Assembly (NCBI GenBank): GCA_021234155.1
Contig: JAJEKV010000064.1
Location: forward strand, 5,208,001-5,272,000
Direction of reading: 5' to 3'
From: Isoetes taiwanensis
Taxonomy: Eukaryota; Streptophyta; Lycopodiopsida; Isoetales; Isoetaceae
Length of the DNA: 64,000 bases
The notes beneath the pieces were generated by a model. It searched no databases and had not been told where the DNA came from. It worked only from the letters and a program-made list of their open reading frames with translations. How positions within the stretch are numbered: the first letter of the stretch is position 1; each line of letters opens with the position of its first letter. This document shows positions 1 through 10,765 of this stretch, piece after piece. Position numbers and translations under genes: made by a program.

Positions 1-256
1 TACTTCAGCAAAATGCGGGAGGAAGGCATAAACCCAAACTGCATACAATCGTGCAGGTCTAGTAGACGAAGGATGCTGGCAATTTAAGTTTATAGCTGAG
101 TCCTTTGACATTATGCCACCACTTTCTCACTATACTTGCATGGTAGATCTTCTAGGCCATGCAAGTTACCTCCATGAAGCAAAACATTTAATCTTGGGTA
201 GTAAGCAAACTGACATTGTAGTATGGAAATGCTTGACAATAGTTATCACGCAATAG
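1..256 (+). pseudogene. PLS-type pentatricopeptide repeat protein, C-terminal remnant
   Basis: PPR proteins bind organellar RNA. The start of the window reads FSKMREEGINPN in frame 1, typical of a PPR motif. After a frame change near position 53 it reads AGLVDEG, then HYTCMVDLLGHASYLHEA (about 125-185), then VVWKCL. This order is the signature of the last PLS-type repeats and the start of the E region of plant PPR proteins. The reading frame is broken at least once near 50 and stops at about 254 (TAG). No E/DYW domain follows. It is a 3' remnant of a gene whose 5' part would lie outside the window. The family call is firm; activity is very unlikely. Confidence 0.7.
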
Positions 257-1182
257 GAATCCGTCATCATTTCCATAGCTAAGCTGCTGCTTGAAAAAAT
301 AGAACTTACTCTCAACACACATTTGACAGCATTAAATATTTCCAGATAACTTGAAGTATTGTTCAATTCAATGCAATTTTTTTTTTTTTTTTATTGAAGG
401 CATATTTCAATAATCTTAGTCTCAAGGACATAATGTCCGTTTTGCAATGGTTTGCAAACCATATGGGCTAAGAAGTTTCTATATTTGGTATTTTGGGGGA
501 AAGAAACCATTGTGTTTCGGGGTAAAAATTAGGGCAAATATGTACGATCTGTATTCTGGTTGTATGGGCTTTGGATTTTATCGCAATAGAGTGTCAGGTC
601 TGGACATATGTGGCATTCGGGCCTAAATGAAAGGACCTTCTATTTCAAGTTTGTTCTTATCCTTTTGCCTTAATTTTTTTAGATGCCTCTAGTTTATGCC
701 TTGAATCCGATAAGAACTTCTTCTGAAGATGGTTTATACAATTTTTTTTGCCCAAACCCGGCAACTAGGGTTGAATAGGCTGTTGTTCTTGTTGTTGTTT
801 TATTTCTGGATCCCTTGTAATTGTTGGCCAGATTTGAGAATGGTTGGGATGGATTTGCTGAGCCTATTCTTATTTGACCTAATCTTCTGCTGGAATCGAT
901 TGCCCCTAAGGGGGCAAGCCCTGGTCCCTGTAGGTTTATGGCATATTCCAAGTATATGCCAATATATGTCTGGAATATACCAATGACTGCTCCAAACCCA
1001 TTATTGGGGGTAAACTGGCGGTCATTTCTGTTGCTGGACAGCCCTTCTAAAACCAGTTAACTGGTGTCCTAATCTGTACCTCCAAAACGCTGCGAAATAA
1101 TCTGTATTATTGCTGTAACAAAACACTTTTTCAGATTCTATGTCATTTCGATGGCGGTTAAGCATTTCTCCAGCTATGAGCT
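257..1182. other. Intergenic stretch, no gene recognised
   Basis: I see no supported gene. A T-run at about 379-398 could be the tail of a minus-strand retroposon, but I found no target duplication. Overlapping ORFs on both strands at 694-986 have no recognisable domain. Confidence 0.5.
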
Positions 1183-2500
1183 ATGGCGTTCTTCATGGCT
1201 TCGGCCTCCTCCGATTTTGTTTCCATCCAGTTTGGTGTTGCTCTCATATTGGTCGGGGTAAGTTTGCTCCTACTTGTTTTGCGTAATTTCAACTCATGGG
1301 TTCGTAAACACCCACAAGGTCAAGCTCCTTTGCCTCCTGGAAATCTTGGATGGCCCATGGTCAGGAACATGTCAAATTTTCTTCGGGCTTTCAAATATGG
1401 TAATTCCGAAGATTTCATTGGCAGCTATGTGCAAAAGTGAGTACTTCTCGTAACCTAAAAAAAATTATTTTCTACTCAAGAAAGTTTTTGACCGCAGGGG
1501 AAGCTTTTGACCGCAGTGGATAATTCAGGAAAAATGCTAGAAGACGAATAGATCATAGATCTGCTGTTAATGTTCTTCAATGCAAATCACGACTCCTCTG
1601 CTCATCTGATGATGTGGATAATAATCTTGTTGCAACAACATCCAGAAGTATGCACAAATCAGTCTGGTTTCCAAGCAAATTGAATGTGGCTTTCTGAATT
1701 TCAGTTTTATGCTTTTCTTTTAGGAGGAACAGCAAAGAATCATGGAAGTTAAAATGACAGGGGAGCCTCTTAACTTTGAAGACATGAAAATGATGCCTTA
1801 CCTCTCAATGGTGGTAACCAAACTCTTATTATACCCTATATCATATTGCTTTCTAATCAGATCTGACACTCACAGGTTATCAATGAAGCATTGAGAATTG
1901 TGAGCATATCCCCTATGGGATTTAGAAAAGCACTGAAAGATATCGAGGTCAACGGTGAGGCTGCTATTGTTTCTGTGTTTCAGTTGAAATATATAAGTTA
2001 ATAATGATATGATAAATTGTTGCACAGGCTACAGACTCCCCAAGGATTGGCATGTTGAAACATGGGCAAGAAATGTTCACGTGGATCCTGTGAATTACCC
2101 AAATCCTAACAAGTTTGACCCTGAAAGATGGCTTGTAAGTATTTGTCGAAAAATAGGCCCTTTTCTTAATCTCTTAATAATCTAATTTACCCATTCAGGA
2201 TATGAAATCCAGGCCATGTTCCTTTTTACCTTTTGGAGCAGGAAACAGGTTATGCCCTGGCCAAGAACTCACCAAAATTGAAGCAACTATAGTTGTTCAC
2301 CATCTACTGCTATACTATGAGTAAGATCCTCGTTTATCATTTTCTTTGAAAATTTTCTCATTATATCCATTAGGATTGAAGCGTAATTGAGATTCGTGTT
2401 TATGACTAGGATTGAAGCTGTGAATCCGAATTTCCATATTGTGTATTTGCCACATCCAAGGCCTAATGATTTCTATCCTATGAAAGTTCGGAAGATATGA
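1183..2500 (+). pseudogene. CYP88A-like cytochrome P450 (ent-kaurenoic acid oxidase type), internally deleted
   Basis: CYP88A enzymes oxidise ent-kaurenoic acid to GA12 in the ER during gibberellin synthesis. Exon 1 (1183-1436) gives a membrane anchor and the proline-rich hinge, PLPPGNLGWPMVRN, close to the KAO form. A later exon (about 1520-1650) carries the I-helix block FFNANHDSSAHLMMW. Further exons are about 1724-1813, 1876-1954, 2028-2134, 2199-2320 and 2410-2500, most with GT/AG borders. The heme loop [13 protein letters not shown] is intact at about 2220-2258, and PERW is present. Between exon 1 and the I-helix about 200 residues are missing. TAG at 1549-1551 stops the I-helix exon, and the usual AGHESS is changed to ANHDSS. 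So it is a pseudogene, although the 3' exons are well kept. CYP88 is preferred over CYP90/CYP85 because of the exon 1 and C-terminal YLPHPRP motifs. Confidence 0.8.
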
Positions 2501-5500
2501 TTATGTGTTCTCTATGTACTTTATTGTAATATATATAGGCGTGCTTAATTCAAATGTTTTTATAGTATTTATAACAAGGGTCTACCTAAGCATATCGGGG
2601 AAATTGGGTCTTATTCATCTTCTTCTCAAGTGCTAGATTGATTGTACTGTTAATTTGTAGAGGATTTTGTTCATGGCAAATAAATGCCTCTCTTTCCATA
2701 TTCCAGATGTAGGACAAGGCCACACTAAAATTTCAAGACCATGCAGAACAAAAATAATTTTGTTTTTTGACATGGTGTGCTTTATCTTTTCCCACCATTG
2801 AACATTTCAATGATTCTTTAGTCTCATTTCCATGTGATGACTTGAAGTTTTAATTCAAGCTTAAGGTAGGGCAACACATCTATTGATCTAGATGTTGATG
2901 CTACTACCTAATAGATATCTAGTCTTCTCATCGACTTACAGTTCACAACATACATCATTGTTTGATGCCTATGTCTATTATTGAGGTTAATGGGATGTTT
3001 TTATTTTTTTACTTTGGCCATCGATGGGAAGAATATTTCTCGCTTTATGCTACATCAAAGGTCCACGTTTTTTGGCATGTGACCCCCCTCAAATTTCCTA
3101 TGGTGCACATTGAACAAAAAGGACCATTGCCTTCGCATAGCTCCAGAATTCAATACATCTATTTTTACATAACTTCACTCCAAATACATATTGATGTGAG
3201 GTATACCTCAAAGCACTGCGTCATAGCATATTTATAATAGATATTTACAACAGACAAAGAAATAAAGAAACCGAATGCTACATTATGATTGATATCATAC
3301 AATTCTTCTACTTATGATTCAGATGTATAACTCTCTTACTTCCTCGCCCCAATCATCCTTGACAAATGCAGTAATGTATCAGTTAAAACTAATGACTAGC
3401 AATCAATGACTAAAGTTTTATGATGTGTTGATTGAAAAGTCAACATTAAGAACTAGGATTTCGTTTGCTAACTACAAGTCAATAGCTAAATGTAAGTAGC
3501 GGGATTTGAAAGATTGGTATGAATCATATAAATTTGACCATTGAATTTTGAAATATGCCAAGTCATATTTAGAGTGGACAAAGCAGGGTGGTTGTTCACC
3601 AATGTCTCTAAACCTACAAAAAGGATGTGTGTGAGGTGGATTACATAGGTCGTCGATGATGAGGACGTGAACAAATGGATGGTAGATGCTCATAGGACAA
3701 CGATGTCTTACTGTATATATTGTGCATCGATGGTGCAAATCAATGGAACATGATGCTAAAGTATTTTCCCCACAGCTTGCAAAATAAAAAGTACCCCCGT
3801 CACTTGGAAATCAAGATTGGCCTCTCGAATTTCCAAGTCACACTATGATTATTGAACTATAGTGTAGAATTCAGTGACTTGGTTGCCTGTGACAGCGGCA
3901 ATAGGCAGTACAAAATCAAACACCTGCCACATTGATTAGAAAGCATGTAAAAGAAAGGAAGCATGGGGATTTGAACCCCACCAAATCGATACTAGAATGC
4001 TTCATCCGGTATAATGGACGTTCCCAAAGGACTGCAATATCTAGCATTATAACAAGGGGTTTTTTTTGTGATTTTATACGCTTTTTGACATGGTTTTCAT
4101 AGAGTGCACCAAGTTTTTGCATGCAATTTGTGCAATTTTTGTTTCATCCCCCTTAATGGTTAAGATCAGAGGGCTTACAAGGAAAGCCCTCTTTTAATTC
4201 AAAAAGATCCAAGGGCTTATAATAAAAGCCCTTTTCTCATGAGATTCGAGACAGCCGGAATTAGGGCACGGTTAGGGTTTGTGGAATCGATGATGGCAGC
4301 TGCTTACTTGGAGTCATGCATAGCCGATGGAATAGGGCGATCTCAGGGCCGATTCTAACTGTGGTGATCTCAGGCATAACTTGGGCAGACCTCACAACAG
4401 GTTTTCTGTTGGTCCGATCAGCTGGCAAGCGATAACTTATGGCGATGCTGAAGCTCATAAAGATTGAGCAAAAGAGAGCGTTGTGGAGGCCTCCTTCCTA
4501 TCCTACTGTGGTAAGCATTTCGTTACCAATCCTACTGTCTACCGGATACTGTGGTAAACTATGGTTGTATGTCAAATTCATTTTCACAGGGGCAGAGCCG
4601 ATTTTGATTAGCGACAGCATCTACAATTTCGTGGTAGCAGCATCTGAAGTTTCGTGGTGATAGCAGGTTGTCTAAGTATTGAGTGCTTGAAGAAGGTTGT
4701 TGCTTGTGCTATATGGTTCTATTAAGCAGCCTGAATCTGTTACAAGTGGACCTGGTACAAGCCAGAAACAATGATGTGGGATTTCTTCTGTGCATGAAGA
4801 TGGTTCACAGACATGCACTATTAAGTTAGAAGCTCAGTTGCCTGCTTTGGATTGCTACTGCAAGGACGTTTCTTGCTGGTGTGTTGCCAGGGATGCCTGC
4901 ATCTCATGTTGCATCACGTGACTGCAGGCAAGTAAATATAACCCAATTCTTTATCTGATTAAAAATTGAGCATTTGTCTTTGTTGCAGATTACAAGACCA
5001 GTTTCCAAATTTTGTAGTTGCCTCTAATTCAATATCCAAACCTGTCATACCTTGATATTCTACCATTACATTAATGTCGTCTCACATCTTTGCTTTTAGC
5101 TCATTCAATTGCAAAAGCTAGAGGTGTGCAGATGAAGCTAGAGGTATGCAACCACATCTGCTTGAACAAATCTGTTCAAAGGGGAAATTTCATAGTTTAA
5201 CAGAAACCATAGAATCATTTTGACTGTACAGAGAATCAAACAAGTCTTGGAAAGCCACATAATTGCAAAGGAAAGATCCTGATTCTACCTAGTATGCTGC
5301 ACCTATTTGGTTTTTGTAACAATTAATTTGAGGGTTTTGCATTATGCTTTTCAACTTCAGTTTAGGCCAGTTGTGCTAAATATCCAGTAAGTATGGCATG
5401 GTGAGAAGATTTGGGGAAGCAGCAAAGTCCTTGTCTTCTGTGTGGGAGGACGTAGCACCTATGGCCCCAGTGGTTCAGTCTCCAGTTATACTCGTCCAAA

Positions 5501-6343
5501 TTATTCTTATTTAGAAGCACATGATATTTCTAAGAGATAGAATAAAGCAGTTCAACAGATTAGTGAGACATTTTGGCTTCATTTCCACATTACAGTTTGG
5601 CTTTATATTACAGTGTTGCATATTTTCTTCTTACTTATCTATTGTTCAATGGTTCTGTAGCATATTAACTTGGTGGTTACGTTTTTATTCATAGTCTCTT
5701 TCAAACACAAGTTACGGAAGATTTATCCAACACAGATGACATTGCACATTTTACATATATTTTGCTCTGCGGGTATGCAGTTTGTCCAAGATTCAAGCAT
5801 CCATCTCCTTTAGATATGCCATTAAAGTATGCACATCTTAATTAGAGTATGCACATCTTAATTAAAGTATGCACATCTTAGACATAATTTGCTCTGCGGG
5901 TATGCGGTTTATTCAAGCATTAATCTGCTTCATATCAAACATTGCTCTGCTTCATAAAGGTGGAGTAGGATTGCTCATCTTCAGAAAAATAAAGCTTTTA
6001 CAGAAAAATAAAAGTTGAAATGCTTTGGGGCAATCAGATAATACATTGGCACATTTATTGCTTTGGGACAAGCTAGAGAGGGTTTTGATGAGGAAACAAG
6101 TTGCATAGGTTATTGTACAAGTTGCAGAGGTTATTGTTTGTTCATTATTAATAAATTCTATTATTACATGCTACCTCATGTATTAATATTGCTATTGGTA
6201 TAATATTATATGTCTAATTCTATGCAATGTTTTCGTTTCCATAATTTGAGCACGTCTAGTTTGTTAGATCTGTGAGGCTATGATATACCATTTATCATTA
6301 GAGTATTAGGTAATGTCTATATCTACACCCCTACACCATCCTT
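2501..6343. other. AT-rich intergenic region, no gene recognised
   Basis: No coding region is supported. At 4048-4115 there is a block (AACAAGGGG, then ATACGCTTTTTGACATGG, then AGAGTGCACC) that recurs in diverged form at 6843-6955, so it belongs to a dispersed repeat. A B-box-like GGTTCAAATCC on the minus strand near 3970 is discussed among the rejected items. Confidence 0.5.
5825..5880. repeat. Short tandem repeat, 20-bp unit, three copies
   Basis: AGTATGCACATCTTAATT occurs three times in direct succession with single-base changes. Nearby, TGCTCTGCGGGTATGC is also duplicated (about 5763 and 5890), so the stretch has undergone local duplication. Confidence 0.85.
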
Positions 6344-6829
6344 AAGGCCCCGAAGGGGCCAAAAATTTTTTTAGTTAACACAAACCATTAACACACAACT
6401 AACATTATTAACACAAACCATTGCATTTGACACATTTAAATTAAAATCCCCCTTAAACCCCCTTTGGTCTGGGTGCATATTCACACAGGGGGTTACGTAG
6501 GGCAGCGAGAGCCTCAAAAAATTTACAATATATGTACAAAATTAACACCATTAAGTACATTCTCTCAAACCTTATAGTATTTTGCAAACCTTAATATACA
6601 GTATACAAAAACTTGTACATGCATATCCCACAAACGAGGATCGGTATGTACTGTCCAGATCTTGGAATAAAGAGCAAATATGCCCATCCGACAGCTCTCG
6701 TTGCCCAAAGTAACCCCCCGTGTGAATATGCACCCAAACCAAAGGGGGTTAAAGGGGGATTTTAATTTAAATGTGTCAAATGCAATGGTTTGTATTAATA
6801 ATGTTAGTTGTGTGTTAATGGTTTGTGTT
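6344..6829. mobile_element. Foldback/MITE-like element, copy 1
   Basis: Two arms of about 136 bp (6377-6512 and 6694-6829) are inverted copies of each other around a spacer of about 180 bp. Shared landmarks are CACAAACCATTAACACA at the outer end, CCCCCTTTGG near the middle, GGTGCATATTCACA, and CAGCGAGAGC at the inner end. A GC-rich palindrome GGCCCCGAAGGGGCC lies just outside the left arm and is also next to copy 2 at 7797. There is no ORF, so it would depend on another element's enzymes. Target duplication was not identified. Confidence 0.75.
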
Positions 6830-6842
6830 ATTATGTAGCATA

Positions 6843-7156
6843 ATAACAGGGGGTTTTCTTTGTGTTATTGTACGCTTTTCACTAAGGTTTTCCTATGATT
6901 TCGTGATATATTCAAATGGATGTACTAATGCGTACATCTAGAGTGCACCATTTCTGAGCCATTGATTTTAGCCTTTTTTTTTTCAATGGTCAACAACCAA
7001 TGGCTCACAACGAAAGCCATTTTTTTGTGCGTGTGGTGCATAATGGGCACATGAAGGGCCATTGATTTTAGCATTTTTTTCCAATGGTCAACAACCAATG
7101 GCTCACAACAAAAGCCCTCTTTTTGTGTGTGTGGTGCATAATGGGCACATGAAGGG
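6843..7156. repeat. Dispersed repeat with a 100-bp tandem duplication
   Basis: The first part (6843-6955) resembles 4048-4115. Two units follow, 6959-7058 and 7059-7156. Each begins CCATTGATTTTAGC, contains CAATGGTCAACAACCAATGG (itself partly palindromic) and ends CATAATGGGCACATGAAGGG. No coding capacity is evident. Confidence 0.8.
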
Positions 7157-7796
7157 CTTGAAGGGCGCATGTAGTGCAGTTTCCCCGCCGGCAACACATT
7201 TCTTATTATAACTTTTGATCCAGAGCTCTGTTTGAGATGATTTTTATTGTGTTGGAAAGCTCTCTCTGAGATCTTTTTGATAGTGTATGATATGGATATA
7301 TTTGGTTAAGTTATCTATGCTAAAACAACAATTTTTCGGCCGGGTTTGGTAGGCTTTCACATCCTACCAGCTGATTAATATGTAATACAGGATTGCGCTA
7401 TTGGATATTGTTTTATGGCTCATTCCGAATGAAGCTTGCAAAAAATTACCATGCATTTTTAGATTTTGAGGCAGTTATTAAGCAAATCCCACGGCTTCTA
7501 GATCCTTGTGTTTTCCACTTTGGTTTCTCACCACAAGAATCCATGGAGGCCAAAGGCTGCTGTTAAATTCCATTTGAAAAATGTTTGTGTATGGGTGTTG
7601 CAAACTTTATGACTTTCAGAATAATGGGATCAATCTGCTCTATCTTTATAGTAACTTTTACTTATGTTCTATTTGTTTTATTGTGATCAAATTCAAAAGC
7701 TACAGGTGATGAAAGCCTCAAATGAATTCTAGTTTTTTTCTGGTTTGAATTCTAAAATTTTTGCCACACTGGGGGGGGAGGGGTGTGACGTCCATA
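7157..7796. other. No gene recognised
   Basis: AT-rich sequence between two repeats; no ORF with recognisable features. Confidence 0.5.
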
Positions 7797-8424
7797 AGGC
7801 CCCGAAGGAGCCAAAAAAATTTTTTTGCAACACAAACCATTAACATCCAACATATAAAAATTAAATCCCCCAACACATAACAACCAACATATAACAACCA
7901 ACACATAACAACCATTGACATTAACAACCAACACATAACCACCATTGACATTAATTAACACAATCATTGGGTCCAACACATTTAAATTAAAACCCCCCTT
8001 AAACCCCCTTTGGTTTGGGTGCATATTCACATGGGGCGTGACGTAGGGCAGCGAGAGCCCTCATAATTGTATTTTGCACGTATCGACACCATATAGTATT
8101 CCGCTTGAAATCTTATAGTATTTTGCGAATCTTGTTATACAGTATAGCAAATTTTGTACTTGCATACCCCACAAATGAGGAACTTTATGTACGGTGTAGA
8201 TTAAGGAATAAGGGGTGAATATGCCTATCCAACAGCTCTCGTTGCCTGGAGTCACCCCCGTGTGAATATGCACCCAAACCAAAGGGGGTTTAAGGGGGAT
8301 TTTAATTTAAATGTGTTGGACCCAATGGTTGTGTTAATTAATGTCAATGGTAGTTATGTGTTGGTTGTTAATGTCAATGATTGTTATGTGTTGGTTGTTA
8401 TATGTTGGTTGTTATGTGTTGGGG
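7797..8424. mobile_element. Foldback/MITE-like element, copy 2
   Basis: Same family as the copy at 6.3-6.8 kb. The inverted arms are 7867-8058 and 8234-8424 (about 190 bp). They share the inner block GGTGCATATTCACA...GTAGGGCAGCGAGAGC and a related spacer (CTTATAGTATTTTGC, TACTTGCATACCCCACAAA). The outer arm is longer than in copy 1 because a short AACAACCAACACATAACA unit is reiterated in both arms. That implies the arms were homogenised together or arose by palindromic duplication. No ORF. Confidence 0.75.
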
Positions 8425-8689
8425 TACAGGTGGTGACGCAACAGAGAAGACAAATTCAGATAGTGGGGCAACAAAAGGTCCAGATTGTCGACATGTGCTT
8501 CATTCATCTTCTCTCGCAAACTATAATTTGCTTCTACTCATCCAATTTAACTGGTAAGATACTCTCTAGATTTTTTTGTTGAAGGACGTCAGACTTTATT
8601 CAATCAAAGAGTCAAATACAAGTATAAATGCAGAGATAGGAATAAAATCTCAGCGGATAAGCAGAGACCCACCGAGTGAAGCAACCTGC

Positions 8690-8912
8690 CTAAGCATAAG
8701 AGTGCACATCCAAATACTCCTCAAAAATCAATCGCCTCTTGCGAGGGGCAAGTGAAGAACAGTGATACGACTTTACAATGTAACCTTGAGCTTCTTGGAG
8801 AACACGATTATCTGCCACATCCAGACCTTTGAAGATTACCAATCTTCGTCTTTTCCAGATAGTCCAAAGCAACCATCCTGCTGCTAGATTTGCAACCTGC
8901 GAATCTACATCC
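8690..8912 (-). pseudogene. Probable non-LTR retrotransposon C-terminal fragment
   Basis: The minus strand reads AAGWLLWTIWKRRRLVIFKG and then a helical stretch. 'LWxIWKxRNxxIF' is typical of the region after reverse transcriptase in plant LINE ORF2 and related RNase-H-like proteins. Only about 70 residues are present and no reverse transcriptase lies nearby. The call rests on this one motif. Confidence 0.4.
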
Positions 8913-8997
8913 TTTCCAACATCAACAAAATCAGCCTCTGTTTCGTCGGCGGCTTTCCCATTTTCACATAGATAAGCAGCCTTGCTTGTCTATTCTT

Positions 8998-9229
8998 TGG
9001 CCAGAACTGTGCAGGACTTGCACGACATGGACGTGATTCATAGAGATCTCGAGTCCCGAAACGTCCTTGTCAACGCAACTGCATATGAAGGAAATTCTTC
9101 GAAAGCTTGAGTTGGAAGAAGATATTGTCTCTACATGTTTGAAATGGAATTCTTTAACAATGTCAGAAGAGGCCAAAGATCTTATTCTTGGCATGATGTA
9201 TCCAAATCCTTAAAGAAGATTGACAATAG
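8998..9229 (+). pseudogene. Ser/Thr protein kinase relic (CDPK-like), 5' part
   Basis: Frame 1 reads LHDMDVIHRDLESRNVLV, the catalytic-loop motif of a Ser/Thr kinase. After a frame change at about 9080 it reads SEEAKDLILGMMYPNP, then a TAA at 9211-9213, then RRLTI. In CDPK/SnRK-type kinases 'AKDLI..ML..P..RLT' precedes the final 'HPW' helix. The activation segment with DFG and APE is absent, so there is an internal deletion. The final HPW piece lies at about 10717-10755, beyond the insertion that follows. Clearly a pseudogene. Confidence 0.65.
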
Positions 9230-10711
9230 GTGTGACATTCCAAGTATTTATACGGTATACGTATGCATACTATGACACGTCACCCGTATCTAACTAGACC
9301 CCTAAGGGTCAATAGGGGATAACTTGGGGGCACCTAAAAGGGATTTTATTAGCTATGCTAAAATTATTAGTGGATAAATAACCTAATTAAGCTAATTAGG
9401 TTATAGTTAGCTGAAGGGAGTCAACAGAGAAGCACCACCTGGCCCAAATCGATTGGCCAAGTGGGACTTGCCAAATTGGGGCCCTACCCCAATTTCTGCC
9501 CCAAAATTGATTTTGGGAAGAGGAGAAGAGGAGCAGCTACCAGTTCTTGTAAATAGACCTGAAGAATGGATGCCTTCCGAGATAATGGGTCTAGCCAGGA
9601 GACTGGTTAGTCCTTAGATAGCTTGTATTTCTGCGAACACTTCTTTGAATAGATGGAATGGTTAAATTCTCTCTTTACATGTTATTATGATGATGATGGA
9701 TACTTAGATGGTGTTTATATTCTTCTTTCTGCTCCTTCCGTGTATTGGGGGTTAAGGGAAGGGTAGAGACCTAAAAGCTTCCTAGAACTAGAGATGTTTC
9801 TAGCTAGAACCCTTAAAACCCAATAATTGCGGTTTGTGCACAAGAAACCACCGGGTTGTGGATAGCTATGATGTGGTTCGGCACCAAATAATGGACGCAA
9901 TTGGTGAAGTGAGGGCGGATGCCTTGCTGATCGTGGCTATTGGGGCTCCTACAGTGTGTTAGGCTTATAGTCGGTCATTACGTATGGGCCGGGTATGGGT
10001 TTGACACCTCTTGGGTCGCAAGAAACGTGCCTATATGGACGTCCTGAACCATGTGTAGAATTAGGGGGGTAAGTCGGGTATGGATGCGTGTGCACCTCGT
10101 GGCACGTATCCTCTAGCATACCCATGGAACCATTGTGATTTTGGACGGGATTCATCCCTTGCCTGCCTCATCGGACCCGGGGAGATGTAACCTAGAGTAG
10201 TCTCATAGGGTGAATCCATGAGATTGTGTCTCTGAAGGCTACAACCACGTCAGAGCATGATTCAGCCTATCTATAAAGTGTGCACAGGAGAGACGGATGT
10301 AGTGGACTACCCTAGCCATTGTCCTATGTTGCTGATATCTTGAGACCTTGACCGTCAGTTGACCCTTGCGTCTGAGCCCAGGGTAGCGCCCCTGTTATGG
10401 TGGGTTATTTATGATGTTATGTTGGTATTGTATTGTTAGTTCGTTGATGATGATAGATGGGCCACCCTTCGTGGTGGTATATTATTCTGAGCATGATTGA
10501 TCTATGCTAACATGTATGTTCGCTTCCAATGTATAGGATCCCCATAGAGGACGTGGGACGAATGACACCTCCGTGTTCCTCGCCCGGACACCTGGCCATC
10601 CCAAGTGATCCGAGTAAGATGGAGGGCCCGACCATGGTGATGTAGTCGCCACGGGAGGGGAATTCCCGTATTTATACGATGGGAGCATCGTATAGATTAT
10701 GGGAGCGTCAC
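9230..10711. mobile_element. Solo-LTR-like insertion inside the kinase relic
   Basis: A segment of about 1,482 bp begins (G)TGTGAC and ends GTCAC(A), giving 6-bp inverted ends of the TG...CA type usual for LTRs. It is flanked by AATAG at 9225-9229 and 10712-10716. If TG...CA is taken strictly the flanks are ATAGG/ATAGC. Removing it brings RRLTI next to QILCHPWVLEHW, which rebuilds the end of a kinase domain apart from a small frameshift. No pol genes lie inside, so a solo LTR formed by recombination is the simplest reading. Orientation is unknown. Confidence 0.65.
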
Positions 10712-10716
10712 AATAG

Positions 10717-10765
10717 CAGATTCTCTGTCATCCTTGGGTCTTGGAACATTGGAACATACTGGTTA
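10717..10765 (+). pseudogene. Ser/Thr kinase relic, last helix
   Basis: Reads QILCHPWVLEHWN, the subdomain XI signature (HPW). It continues the kinase relic at 8998-9229 once the LTR-like insertion is removed. The frame is shifted by two bases relative to the upstream part. Following sequence has no kinase-related features. Confidence 0.6.

Noticed and set aside
3957-4035. Possible tRNA or tRNA-derived SINE on the minus strand (B-box-like GGGTTCAAATCCC with a T-arm-like stem)
   Set aside because: No matching acceptor stem, D-arm or A box could be placed at the right distance, so the T-arm resemblance stands alone.
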